Positions 23,506 to 32,261 of a stretch of 64,000 nucleotides of DNA are shown here, piece by piece (the stretch's first letter is position 1; each line of letters starts with the position of its first letter). The translations under genes and the position numbers were made by a program. The notes under the pieces are model-generated. The model was not told the origin of the DNA and did no database searches. It worked only from the letters and a program-made list of their open reading frames with translations. Source of the stretch: Luteitalea sp. (lineage in GTDB: Bacteria; Acidobacteriota; Vicinamibacteria; Vicinamibacterales; Vicinamibacteraceae); assembly GCA_009377495.1 (NCBI GenBank), contig WHTZ01000002.1, positions 1 to 64,000 on the forward strand, given 5' to 3'.

Positions 23506-26193
23506 CTAGCGATCTCGTTCGAGCGAGGCAGCAACGCGCAGGCGCTGGCCGGCTTCCACCGTGACACTCGTCTCCCACCCGCGGTAGCCGGTGAGCTCGA
23601 ACCGGACGTTGTGCGGTCCGGCCGGCACGCTGGGAATGGTCGCCGGCGTCGTTCCTGCCGACTGACCGTCAACCAAGACGCGCGCCCCCGCAGGGCGCGT
23701 CACCATCACAATCGCGCCAGCGTGAGCCGGCGCGGCCGGCGGAGGCACCGTCGAGCTCTCGGCTGGCGCGGCGGCAGGTGTCGCGTCGTCGCGGCGGAGA
23801 TCGATAGTCAACGCGGGTGCCGGTCGATCTGGCGCAATCATCACACGCCGCGTGTCCTCCGCATAGCCCGGACGCGAGACCACCACCGTGTGCGGCCCCC
23901 AGTCGAGCGCGTACACGGCCACCGGCGACGTGCCGCGTGGGACGCCGTCAACCGTGACCGCTGCGGAGGGCGACGTGCGGACGAGCAGCCGTCCGCGCGC
24001 CGCCGCACGTTGCTCGGTTGCCGCTGCACCAACGGGCGTCGCCTCCCTCGGGCGAGGGGCGGCGGCCGCGGATGGCCCTGTTTCGGTCGGTCGCTCACGT
24101 GGCGCCGCGGTCGCACCCGCAAGGCGCGTCGGCTCACTCGAACCCGCCGGCGTCGCCTCGCCAGCTGGAGGAGTGGCCTGATCCCCGCCTGCAGACCGCG
24201 CAGGTGGCTCGGTCACTTCTTGGTGCAACTGCGGTGGCGCCCACCCGCCGTAGTACCAGGCACCAACGCCTGCCGCCAGCAGCAGGAGCAGCAGTGGCAT
24301 CACGAAGCGCCGCCGCCGCGGCGCATCGGGCGGCTCGTCCCACTCGAGCACGGTATGTGCAAACAGCGTGGACCCGCCGACGGGAGCGCCCTGCGCCACG
24401 CGCTCGTCAAGGGACAGATCAACCTCGCGCGCACCGGGGCCCGCTTCAGCCAGCGTCCCCAGTGGAGCCGCCGCCTCCCTCGAGCCTTCGCGGGCCTCAG
24501 GAGCGACCCAGAGGTTCTCGAAGGGCCCCACGGCGCTGGGGATGAAACTCGCTGTCGCATCGTCCCACGGTGTGCCGCCGAGCTCATTCGGCCCCTCGCG
24601 GCGTTCAAAAAAATCGTCAGGGAAATCAACCAAGACGCGATCGGTGTCGAGGGTTCTGTCGCCGTCCATGCCTTCGGGGTTCCCAACCAGGCCGCCGCCG
24701 CGTTCCTCGACCAACTCGGGACGCGGTGGGAGCACAACGTCCGGCGTCGGCGCGCGGTGCTCGATCTCGTCCGGCACGTCCACCAGCGGCACGGCGACCG
24801 TGGATGCCAACCACCCGTCTGGCTCCCCTCGCGTGTCGGCAGAGGCGGCCGTTTCGATCGCTGCTTCGTCTTCCGGCTCGCCCGCGGCGTCTTCGTCTGG
24901 CTGGCCATCCGTGGCCGGTTGACCATTGGCGGGCGGTGCTGCCGGCACCTGGGTGAGGCCGCTCGTGGCTGCCGCGGCCAACGGGTGGAGCGTCTCCCCA
25001 GCATCAGCAACAGGCTCTCGGTCAGCGATGCTCTCCGCATCGGTCACCGGCTCCAGCTCGGCCTCGGAGTCGGCGTTGGACGAAGATTCGTCTGACTCAG
25101 GCTGGAAAAGGGTCAGGGGATCAGACGCGTCGGTCGGCGTTGGCACGCGTGTCCGCTTGGTGGAAGCCGTTGGCCGACGTCGCCCACGTGTCGGCGGGGG
25201 TGATGCTGGCAGGACGCCGTCGCGCGCAAACCGTGCGAGCTCCACGTTTTCAGTGGGGCCCTCGGCTACGCCTTCCGGCGCGCTCGCCTTCGCGGCCGGA
25301 CGCCGCACCTTGCCCGCGCGGTGGTGGACCGCTCCACGCTTGGCGTCGCTGCCGTACACGTACGGAGCACCGGCATCAAGTAAGGCGCGGACGAACTCAC
25401 CCGCGCTGGCAGGTCGCCGCTCGGCATCCGCGCTCAAGCCTCGCGCGAACACCTCACGAAGCGCCCGGTCGTGCTCAGGACTCACGGTCGGCGGAAGGCG
25501 ATCGGCGGCCGTGCGACCAGTCCCGGTCGGGCGTGTGCCGGCCAGACACTCGAACGCGATCACGGCGAGCGAAAAGATATCCGCTGCACGTCCCCACGAC
25601 GGTCCGGCGGCGCGTTCCGGTGCCGTGTAGGGCAGGCGCACCGGTGCACGCATGTCCACGTCTTCAACCGAGCGCGCGATGCCACACCCGGTGACACGGG
25701 GGCCGGTGGTCGTCAACAAGATGTCGCGCGGATGCAAAGAGCCGTGGTCCACGCCGTCCGCGTGGATTGAGTCGATGGCCTCCGCCATCGCCTCGAGCCA
25801 GCCGAGCGCTTCGGCCGGTAGTGTCGCGTCGCGCTCACGGAGACGCGCATCGAGCGGCATGCCTTCGGCGTGCTCCGTCGCCAAGTAGGCCACGTGGTTC
25901 GCCACGCCGGCCTCGAACAGCTTGATGATGCCAGGATGAGAGGACAAGCGCGCGGCTACCGCGTTGAGCCGTTGCACGAGACCCACGATCTGCTCAGGCG
26001 TCGCGCCGACGTCGAACACCTTGACCGCAGCCGTGACGTGCAGCACCTCGTCCGCGGCGAGAAAGACCGGCCCCAGCGTGCCGACACCGAGCTGATGTTG
26101 CACGCGGTACGAACCGAGAGAAGAGGGCAACGCGGCCAAGGACGCTCGTCTGCCGGCGCGCGCGAGGCGGCTTTTCCGCACCGGATTACTCAC
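23506..26193 (-). CDS. Membrane-anchored pseudokinase with two PEGA domains
   Basis: About 895 residues from the GTG at 26193. Residues 25-280 are a Ser/Thr-kinase-like domain with an intact glycine loop (GVGTLGPVF) and the ATP-site Lys (AAVKVF, K58). However, the catalytic loop reads HGSLHPRD instead of HRDLKPxN, and DFG is replaced by GCG. Both catalytic Asp residues are therefore gone. A long acidic, Pro-rich linker follows to a membrane span at about 632-652 (MPLLLLLLAAGVGAWYYGGW). Two PEGA domains come next (about 730-800 and 825-895; TSPSAAVTVDGVPRGTSPVA and TRPAGARVLVDGQSAGTTPA). Probably a signalling or envelope scaffold. The GTG follows a TATAAT box (26209-26214) by 15 nt. It is divergent from bshC. 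Confidence 0.85.
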   Translation of the reverse strand: MSNPVRKSRLARAGRRASLAALPSSLGSYRVQHQLGVGTLGPVFLAADEVLHVTAAVKVFDVGATPEQIVGLVQRLNAVAARLSSHPGIIKLFEAGVANHVAYLATEHAEGMPLDARLRERDATLPAEALGWLEAMAEAIDSIHADGVDHGSLHPRDILLTTTGPRVTGCGIARSVEDVDMRAPVRLPYTAPERAAGPSWGRAADIFSLAVIAFECLAGTRPTGTGRTAADRLPPTVSPEHDRALREVFARGLSADAERRPASAGEFVRALLDAGAPYVYGSDAKRGAVHHRAGKVRRPAAKASAPEGVAEGPTENVELARFARDGVLPASPPPTRGRRRPTASTKRTRVPTPTDASDPLTLFQPESDESSSNADSEAELEPVTDAESIADREPVADAGETLHPLAAAATSGLTQVPAAPPANGQPATDGQPDEDAAGEPEDEAAIETAASADTRGEPDGWLASTVAVPLVDVPDEIEHRAPTPDVVLPPRPELVEERGGGLVGNPEGMDGDRTLDTDRVLVDFPDDFFERREGPNELGGTPWDDATASFIPSAVGPFENLWVAPEAREGSREAAAPLGTLAEAGPGAREVDLSLDERVAQGAPVGGSTLFAHTVLEWDEPPDAPRRRRFVMPLLLLLLAAGVGAWYYGGWAPPQLHQEVTEPPARSAGGDQATPPAGEATPAGSSEPTRLAGATAAPRERPTETGPSAAAAPRPREATPVGAAATEQRAAARGRLLVRTSPSAAVTVDGVPRGTSPVAVYALDWGPHTVVVSRPGYAEDTRRVMIAPDRPAPALTIDLRRDDATPAAAPAESSTVPPPAAPAHAGAIVMVTRPAGARVLVDGQSAGTTPATIPSVPAGPHNVRFELTGYRGWETSVTVEAGQRLRVAASLERDR

Positions 26194-26208
26194 GCGCGCA
26201 TCCCGGCC

Positions 26209-26214
26209 ATTATA
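26209..26214 (-). promoter_or_regulatory. -10 box of the pseudokinase promoter
   Basis: TATAAT on the minus strand, a consensus -10 hexamer 15 nt before the proposed GTG start, with no clear -35 box. It would give a leader of under 10 nt. Confidence 0.4.
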
Positions 26215-26257
26215 GCAGCTTGACAGTGCACCAAGGCTCTGAGACATTAGCCTATCT

Positions 26258-27907
26258 GTGCCTTTGGACTCGAGCACGTCCGCTATCGTCCGCCGCGGCA
26301 TCGATATACGGGAAATGTCGTCGGCGCGACGTCTGAACATCGATTACGTCCACCGCTTCGAGTCGCTGGCGCGTTTTTTCGCCGGAGATCCCGCATCCGC
26401 CGAGGCATGGCGTCAGAGCATCGCACGGGCGCAACACCATCCGCGGGCGCGCGACGAGCTCGTTGCCGTCCTCTTGGCGCAGCAAGCGTCACGCGAGACG
26501 CCCGCCGCGGCGCGCGAAGCAGCACGGGCGCTGACGGATCCGACCAGCATCGCCATCGTCACCGGCCAGCAGGCCGGTCTGTTCGGCGGACCGCTCTACA
26601 CGCTGATCAAGGCGCTCGCGACCGTGCGCCTCGCCGAGCAGGTCACGCGTCAGCACGGCGTGCCGGCCGTGCCTCTGTTTTGGATTGACGCTGATGATCA
26701 CGACTGGGACGAAGTCAGCGACTGTCAGGTGCTCGACCGAGAGCTCGTTCCGCAGCGGGTCGCCGTGCCAAAGCCGGATGGCGGCGGTACTCTGCCGGTT
26801 GCGAGCGTCGCGCTTCCGCCCGCGGTGAGCACGGCGATCGAAGCGTTGGGCCTGCACCTCTCGCCGACCGACTTCACCGACGCGCTCCTCGCCGATCTCG
26901 CCGCGATCTATCGACCGGGGGTCGGCATGGCTGCGGCGTTCGGACAGTGGCTCGATCGCCTCCTCGGCCCACACGGGCTCGTCGTCTTCGATGCGGCAGA
27001 CCCTGCGGCCAAGCCGCTTGCCCAGGGTGTCTTCGAGCGCGAGCTCGAGACCATGGGGCGCACCGCGGATCTGGCCGCGCGCGCCGGAGAGGCCCTCGAG
27101 ACTCTCGGCTACCAGGCGCAAGTCGCGCCGCAGCGCGGACAGCCGGCGCTGTTCCATGTCGGCCACGCGCGCCTGCCGATTCGTCGCCGCGACGACACGC
27201 TCACCATCGGTGAGACCATCCACTCGAAGGCGGATCTCCTCAACGAGATCCGCAACACGCCAGCCCGCTTCAGCCCCAATGTCCTGCTCCGGCCGATCGT
27301 ACAGGACACACTCTTTCCGACAGCCGCGTATGTGGCGGGACCCAGCGAGCTGGTCTATCTCGGGCAACTGCGCGACATCTACGCGCACTTCGACGTGCCC
27401 ATGCCGCTCATCGTGCCGCGTCCGAGCGTCACGATTCTCGACTCGGCCGCGACGCGCTTTCTCGCGCGACACGCGCTCAAGCTCGACGAGCTTCGCGCGC
27501 GGGATGAGGCGCGGCTCAACCGGCTGCTCGAAGGGCAACTGCCAACCGCCGTCGAAGAAGGCTTCGTGCACGCATCGGCCGCCCTGCAGGATCGACTCAC
27601 GGAGCTGATCCGCGCGGTTCCCGCCATCGACCCCACGCTCGAGGGCGCCGCGCGGACGACGCTGACCAAGATGGATCGGGAGCTGCAGACCTTGCGCGCC
27701 AAGGTCATTCAGGCGGCAAAGCGGCGGGATGAAACGCTCCGCCGCCAGTTCACGCGCACGCGAGCGCAGGCGTTCCCGGACGGCCAGCTACAGGAGCGCG
27801 CGCTCGGGTTCGTGTACTTCCTCAATCGCTATGGTCCGGCGCTGGTCGACCAGCTTCGCACCGACCTGCCGCTCGAGACCAGTCACCACTGGGTGCTAAC
27901 GCCGTAG
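26258..27907 (+). CDS. bshC: Putative cysteine ligase of bacillithiol biosynthesis
   Basis: A 549-residue BshC. Recognisable blocks are the early IVTGQQAGLFGGPLYTLIKA motif (the nucleotide-binding-like site), PLFWIDADDHDWDEV, and the Rossmann-like RPIVQDTLFPTAAYVAGPSE. A C-terminal coiled-coil follows (TKMDRELQTLRAKVIQAAKR), then ERALGFVYFLNRYGPALVDQ. BshC is proposed to add Cys to GlcN-malate in the last step of bacillithiol synthesis. The GTG at 26258 is chosen because homologues carry a D-I-R segment before 'DY', here IDIREMSSARRLNIDY; an ATG at 26315 would cut this off. bshA and bshB are not in the window. Six nucleotides separate it from the PBP gene, so they are likely co-transcribed. 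Confidence 0.92.
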   Translation: MPLDSSTSAIVRRGIDIREMSSARRLNIDYVHRFESLARFFAGDPASAEAWRQSIARAQHHPRARDELVAVLLAQQASRETPAAAREAARALTDPTSIAIVTGQQAGLFGGPLYTLIKALATVRLAEQVTRQHGVPAVPLFWIDADDHDWDEVSDCQVLDRELVPQRVAVPKPDGGGTLPVASVALPPAVSTAIEALGLHLSPTDFTDALLADLAAIYRPGVGMAAAFGQWLDRLLGPHGLVVFDAADPAAKPLAQGVFERELETMGRTADLAARAGEALETLGYQAQVAPQRGQPALFHVGHARLPIRRRDDTLTIGETIHSKADLLNEIRNTPARFSPNVLLRPIVQDTLFPTAAYVAGPSELVYLGQLRDIYAHFDVPMPLIVPRPSVTILDSAATRFLARHALKLDELRARDEARLNRLLEGQLPTAVEEGFVHASAALQDRLTELIRAVPAIDPTLEGAARTTLTKMDRELQTLRAKVIQAAKRRDETLRRQFTRTRAQAFPDGQLQERALGFVYFLNRYGPALVDQLRTDLPLETSHHWVLTP

Positions 27908-27912
27908 GGAAT

Positions 27913-30288
27913 GTGACCCGCGCAGCTCGCCGCCCGACCCCGCGATATCACCGGCGCACCGTCGCCGAGCTGCGGCGGGGTCGCCGAGCCGCGCGCCGAC
28001 CGCGCCGCCGCTGGGGGGTTCTGGCGCTCGTCGGGCTGCTCGGCCCGGTATTGGTCATGGCGGTGGTGCTCACCTATCTGTTCGTGACCTTCACGCGCGA
28101 GGTCGATCGCTTTGTCGCGGGCACCCGGTCACGTGCGATTCCGCAGGTGTACGCACGCACCTTCACGGTGACGCGCGGCCAGTTCCTGACCGATCGCCAG
28201 CTCGTCGAGCGGCTCAATGAGCTCGGCTACACGCAACGCGCCCCGGTCGCCAACCCGGGCGAATTTGCCATCGGGCGCCAGGCAATCGCCCTGGTGCCCC
28301 GCGCCGGCGATCACCGCGGACGTATCATCCGGGTGGTGTTCGAACAGAGCTCAGACGGAACCTCGGGGCAGGTGCAACGGATCGAAGTGTTACGGGCCGG
28401 CACGACCCCCACGGTCACGCTCGACACGCCGCTGCTCACGGCCGTGGCGCGCGACGCCCGCGAGAAGCAGCGACAGGTGCCGCTGGCGCAGATCCCGCTT
28501 CGGATGCAGCAGGCCGTGCTCGCCATCGAGGACCGGCGCTTCTACTCGCACCCGGGCCTCGATGTCGTGCGCACGATTGGCGCGGCCCTGACGAACGTGC
28601 GCGGCGATCGCCCGTATTTGGTCGGCGCGAGCACCCTCACGCAGCAGCTCGTCAAGAACTCCTTCCTCACGCCAGAGAAGTCGTATTGGCGCAAGCTGCA
28701 AGAAGCCGTCCTCTCGGTCATCCTCGAACGTCGCTTGCGCAAGGACGTGATCCTCGAGCTGTACCTCAACGACGTGTACCTCGGGCAGCGCGGGTCGTTT
28801 GCGCTTCGCGGTGTCGCAGAAGCGTCGCGACTCTTTTTCGGAAAGGACGTGACGAATCTGACGCTGAGCGAGGCCGCCACAATCGCCGGTGTCATCCAGA
28901 GCCCGACCTACTATTCGCCCTTCAGACACCGGGAGCGGGCGCGCAATCGCCGCAACGTGGTGCTCCGGGCCATGGCGGATTCCGGCTTCATCACGCGCGA
29001 GGCGGCAGACCGCGCCGCGGGTGAGCCGCTCATCGTGCAGGCGCGCGCCCTCGACGCGGAGGCGCCGTATTTCGTGGACTACGTGATGCGGCTGGTCGGC
29101 CAAACGCTCGCCGGGCCGAGCGCACGTGCTGTCGCGATCCACACCACCTTGGACGTGCATCTCCAACGGCTGGCGCAAGAAGCTGTGTCGTCCGGTCTCA
29201 CGCGTGTCGATCGTGTGCTGGCCCGCCGCGGCCGCGGACCCGCCCAAGCGGCGCTCATCGCGGTCGATCCACGCACGGCCGACATCCTCGCGCTGGTGGG
29301 CGGCCGCTGGTACAACACCTCACAGTACAACCGCGCCGTGAGCGCACGCCGCCAGCCAGGATCGATCTTCAAGCCATTCGTCTACCTGGCCGCCTTCGAG
29401 CGCGCGCGCACGGAGCAGTGGACAGACCTGACACCCGCGACGATCGTCACCGATGAGCCCACCACGTTTGTCGCGGGGGCCAAGACGTGGACCCCGGCCA
29501 ACTATCAAGACGAGTACGACGGGCCCATCACCCTGCGGCGCGCGCTGGCGCGCTCGCGCAATGTCGCCACCATCAAGGTCGCAGAGCGGACCGGGTACGA
29601 CCGCATCGCCGAGATCTGGCGTCGCGCTAGTACGCGCGCCTCGCCGCGTCCCTATCCCGCCATCACGCTCGGCGTGTTCGAGACGACACCACTCGAGATC
29701 GCCGAAGCCTACACGCTGTTTGCCAACCTCGGCGAGGTGCGATCGCTGCGCGCAATCGAGCGCGTGTTGGTCGATGATCGCGAGACCCGCGGCCCACGTG
29801 AGCCGCGCACGCGCCCGGTGGCCTCACCACAAGCCACCTTTCTCGTGACGAGCATGATGCGGAGCGTGCTCGACGACGGCACCGGCGCAGCCGCACGCCG
29901 GGCCGGCTTCCGGATCGATGCGGCCGGCAAGTCTGGCACCACCAACGATCTACGCGATGCGTGGTTCGTCGGCTTTACGCCCGAGCTGCTCACCGTTGTC
30001 TGGGTCGGCCTCGACGACAACACACCACTTGGTATGAGTGGTACGAGCGCGGCGCTTCCCATCTGGACGACGTTCATGCAGCGCGCGCTGGCTGGGCATG
30101 CGCGGATGCCCTTCGCGGTTCCAAGCGGGATCACGTTCGCGGAGATCGATCCAGAGACGGGCGAGCGCGCGGGACCACGCTGTCCCACACGCATCAACGA
30201 AGCCTTCCTTCAAGGCACCGAGCCCACCACGCTCTGCCAGTTGCACCACCACTGGGTGCCGCAGCCCTGGCCCGTGGGGAAGGGGTAA
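27913..30288 (+). CDS. Class A penicillin-binding protein (PBP1b-like)
   Basis: A 791-residue bifunctional murein synthase. It has an Arg-rich cytoplasmic start, a membrane span at about residues 35-58 (WGVLALVGLLGPVLVMAVVL), then a UB2H-like region (about 75-160). The GT51 glycosyltransferase domain (about 185-360) has catalytic EDRRFYSHPGLD, STLTQQLVKN and RKDVILELYLN. The transpeptidase domain (about 440-740) has SxxK in RRQPGSIFKPFVY, SxN in SRNVATIKVA and K-S/T-G as KSGTTNDLRDAWFVG. It polymerises lipid II and cross-links peptides in the periplasm. The start is a GTG at 27913, 6 nt behind bshC. The last codons (G-K-G, stop) fall at the edge of an R3 repeat. Confidence 0.95.
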   Translation: MTRAARRPTPRYHRRTVAELRRGRRAARRPRRRWGVLALVGLLGPVLVMAVVLTYLFVTFTREVDRFVAGTRSRAIPQVYARTFTVTRGQFLTDRQLVERLNELGYTQRAPVANPGEFAIGRQAIALVPRAGDHRGRIIRVVFEQSSDGTSGQVQRIEVLRAGTTPTVTLDTPLLTAVARDAREKQRQVPLAQIPLRMQQAVLAIEDRRFYSHPGLDVVRTIGAALTNVRGDRPYLVGASTLTQQLVKNSFLTPEKSYWRKLQEAVLSVILERRLRKDVILELYLNDVYLGQRGSFALRGVAEASRLFFGKDVTNLTLSEAATIAGVIQSPTYYSPFRHRERARNRRNVVLRAMADSGFITREAADRAAGEPLIVQARALDAEAPYFVDYVMRLVGQTLAGPSARAVAIHTTLDVHLQRLAQEAVSSGLTRVDRVLARRGRGPAQAALIAVDPRTADILALVGGRWYNTSQYNRAVSARRQPGSIFKPFVYLAAFERARTEQWTDLTPATIVTDEPTTFVAGAKTWTPANYQDEYDGPITLRRALARSRNVATIKVAERTGYDRIAEIWRRASTRASPRPYPAITLGVFETTPLEIAEAYTLFANLGEVRSLRAIERVLVDDRETRGPREPRTRPVASPQATFLVTSMMRSVLDDGTGAAARRAGFRIDAAGKSGTTNDLRDAWFVGFTPELLTVVWVGLDDNTPLGMSGTSAALPIWTTFMQRALAGHARMPFAVPSGITFAEIDPETGERAGPRCPTRINEAFLQGTEPTTLCQLHHHWVPQPWPVGKG

Positions 30289-30440
30289 AGGAGTAAAGGG
30301 CAAAGACAGGTGCGAGGGGCAAGGTGCGAGGTCTAAGGGCAGTCTTAGGCTGCAGGGACTTGCTCCCTGTTCCCTGAGACAGCCCTTAGACCTCGCACCT
30401 TGCCCCTCGCACCTTTACCCCTCTACCCCTTTACCCCTTC
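30280..30440. repeat. R3 long-hairpin element, best copy
   Basis: A 33-nt arm at 30308-30340 (begins AGGTGCGAGGGGCAAGGTGC) and its exact reverse complement at 30382-30414 enclose a 41-nt loop. The loop can pair further (GTCTTAGG with CCTGAGAC via one G-U pair; CAGGGA with TCCCTG). Outside the arms, GGGGTAAAGG-type words on the left and TTACCCC-type words on the right continue the symmetry. The element fills the space between two convergent genes and could act as a two-way terminator. It provides the last codons of the CRTAC1 gene. Confidence 0.85.
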
Positions 30441-32190
30441 CTTCAACGATGCGGACGTAGCGATCGACCGGGAGATCCGTGAAGCGCTCGACACGGCTGC
30501 TCGGCGCCGGCCACTTAATCTCGACCCAGTCTGCCTTCGCGGCAGTGCCGAGGCCGAGGATCTCCCGTGGATCGTGCGAGGAGAGATAGCTGCCTCCACT
30601 GGTCTTGAGGCGGCTCCGCTTGACGCCACCAGCCGACCAGGTGATCCGCGCGCCGACCGCATCGCGGTTGCACGTGGCGCCCTCCAGCGAGAGCCCGATC
30701 CAGTGATGGCCGTCCTCACTGGCGTTCCGCAAGAGCAGCGGTGCCCCGCCGTTCGTCGAGACCAGCACGTCCAGCCGCCCGTCGTTGTCGAGATCGCCGA
30801 CGGCCATCCCGCGGGCCGGGTAGCGCCGCGTGAACGCCGGTCCCGCGCCAGCGCTGACGTCGTGGAGGCGCGAGCCGTCGTTCTTGAACAGAAGCAACGG
30901 TTCCTTGTATCTCACCTGCGTCGAGTAGTGCTCGATCATGTCGTCTGGATGGCCATTGGCGAGGAAGAGATCGAGGTGGCCGTCGTTGTCATAGTCGAAG
31001 AACTTCAGCCCCCATCCAGACAGCAGCCGCGTGGCTTGGGCGATGCCGTTGGCGTGCGCGACATCGGCGAACGACTCGTCGCCTCGGTTCTTGTAGAGGG
31101 AAAACAGCTCTTGGTCGATGTTCGCAACGAAGAGATCCTGCAGGCCGTCCTGATCGAAATCCGCGGCATCGACGCCCATGCCGGAGCGCGGTTGACCATT
31201 CGCGCTGTAGCCGACCTCAGCCGGCAGCGCAATCTCCTCCCAGCGGCTCTCGCCGCGGTTGACGAAGAGAAAGTTCTGCACGGTGTCGTTCGCCACGAAC
31301 AGGTCCATGAGACCGTCGTCATTGATATCGGTGGCCACGACACCAAACGCCTTCCCGAGCGAGCGCTCGATGTCGGTGCCACCGCTGACCTCCGTGAACG
31401 TGCCATCACCGTTGTTGTGGAAGAGGAGACTCGGAGTCGGCTTGAACACGCGGGGAATGCAGTAGTACACGCGACCGAGCTTGTTGTCACCGCAGAAGAC
31501 ATTCTTCTCGAGCGAGAAGTCGACGAAGCTGCACACGAAGAGATCGAGGCGGCCGTCGTTGTCGTAGTCGAACCACACGGCGCTCGTTGTCCAGCCGGGC
31601 GCCGCCACGCCGGCTTTGTCGGTGACGTCCGTGAACGTCCCGTCGCCGTTGTTGTGGTACAGGGTGCAGCGACCGTACGCCGTGACGAACAGATCGGGAC
31701 GACCGTCGTTGTCGTAATCACCCACCGCCACGCCCATGCCGAACGTGCCGCCCGGAACACCGGCTTTTGCCGTCACGTCGGTGAACGTGCCGTCGCGATT
31801 GTTTCGGTAGAGCGCGTTGCGGAGCGGCTGCTTCGGCTGGAAAAAGTCGCACGGGCCGCTGTTGACCAGGTAGATGTCCATCCACCCGTCGCCGTCGAAG
31901 TCGAAGAACGCGCAGCCCGCGCCGCACGTCTCGGGTAAATACCGATCGGGCGACATGGCATTGTCGTGGACCCACGTAATGCCGCTTTCCGAGGGCGGCA
32001 CGTCGACGAATATCGGCCCATTGGGTGTTCCCGACTCCGCTCTACGAGCTTCGTCGAGGTCTCGCCGTAGCGCTTCGCGCGAAGGCGGATGCGCGCACAG
32101 TCGTCTCGGGACGAAGGTGGACACACCTGCGACGGCGAGCCCTCGGGCAAGCCCTCGCAGGAACCGGCGGCGGGTGTGATCACAGGACAT
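30415..32190 (-). CDS. CRTAC1-type FG-GAP/VCBS and ASPIC-UnbV protein, Tat-exported
   Basis: About 591 residues from the ATG at 32190. The N-terminus has a twin-Arg signal ([20 protein letters not shown]). Then come about seven FG-GAP/VCBS units (residues about 75-480) with the Ca-binding pattern D-x-D-x-D-G-x-x-D, e.g. [40 protein letters not shown] and [20 protein letters not shown]. The C-terminal ASPIC/UnbV domain (about 495-585, [30 protein letters not shown]) ends it. It forms an exported beta-propeller-like protein of unknown binding target; such genes are frequent beside TPR genes in Acidobacteriota. The last residues (E-G-R-G-K-G-V-E-G) are coded by R3 repeat DNA. It is divergent from the VCBS gene at 32262. 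Confidence 0.9.
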   Translation of the reverse strand: MSCDHTRRRFLRGLARGLAVAGVSTFVPRRLCAHPPSREALRRDLDEARRAESGTPNGPIFVDVPPSESGITWVHDNAMSPDRYLPETCGAGCAFFDFDGDGWMDIYLVNSGPCDFFQPKQPLRNALYRNNRDGTFTDVTAKAGVPGGTFGMGVAVGDYDNDGRPDLFVTAYGRCTLYHNNGDGTFTDVTDKAGVAAPGWTTSAVWFDYDNDGRLDLFVCSFVDFSLEKNVFCGDNKLGRVYYCIPRVFKPTPSLLFHNNGDGTFTEVSGGTDIERSLGKAFGVVATDINDDGLMDLFVANDTVQNFLFVNRGESRWEEIALPAEVGYSANGQPRSGMGVDAADFDQDGLQDLFVANIDQELFSLYKNRGDESFADVAHANGIAQATRLLSGWGLKFFDYDNDGHLDLFLANGHPDDMIEHYSTQVRYKEPLLLFKNDGSRLHDVSAGAGPAFTRRYPARGMAVGDLDNDGRLDVLVSTNGGAPLLLRNASEDGHHWIGLSLEGATCNRDAVGARITWSAGGVKRSRLKTSGGSYLSSHDPREILGLGTAAKADWVEIKWPAPSSRVERFTDLPVDRYVRIVEGRGKGVEG

Positions 32191-32261
32191 CAGTGGCACA
32201 GTGATGCGACTATCGTAGCACCTGGTCACCAGCGGGATAAACTACACGGCGCGGCTCACAT

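Noticed and set aside
23287-25095. 602-codon plus-strand frame opposite the pseudokinase
   Set aside because: Shadow of GC-rich coding DNA; Arg-rich and without motif, while the minus strand has kinase, membrane and PEGA features.
30400-31938. 512-codon plus-strand frame opposite the CRTAC1 gene
   Set aside because: Antisense to the D-x-D-G repeats, which give periodic Val/Glu-rich translations; no family match.
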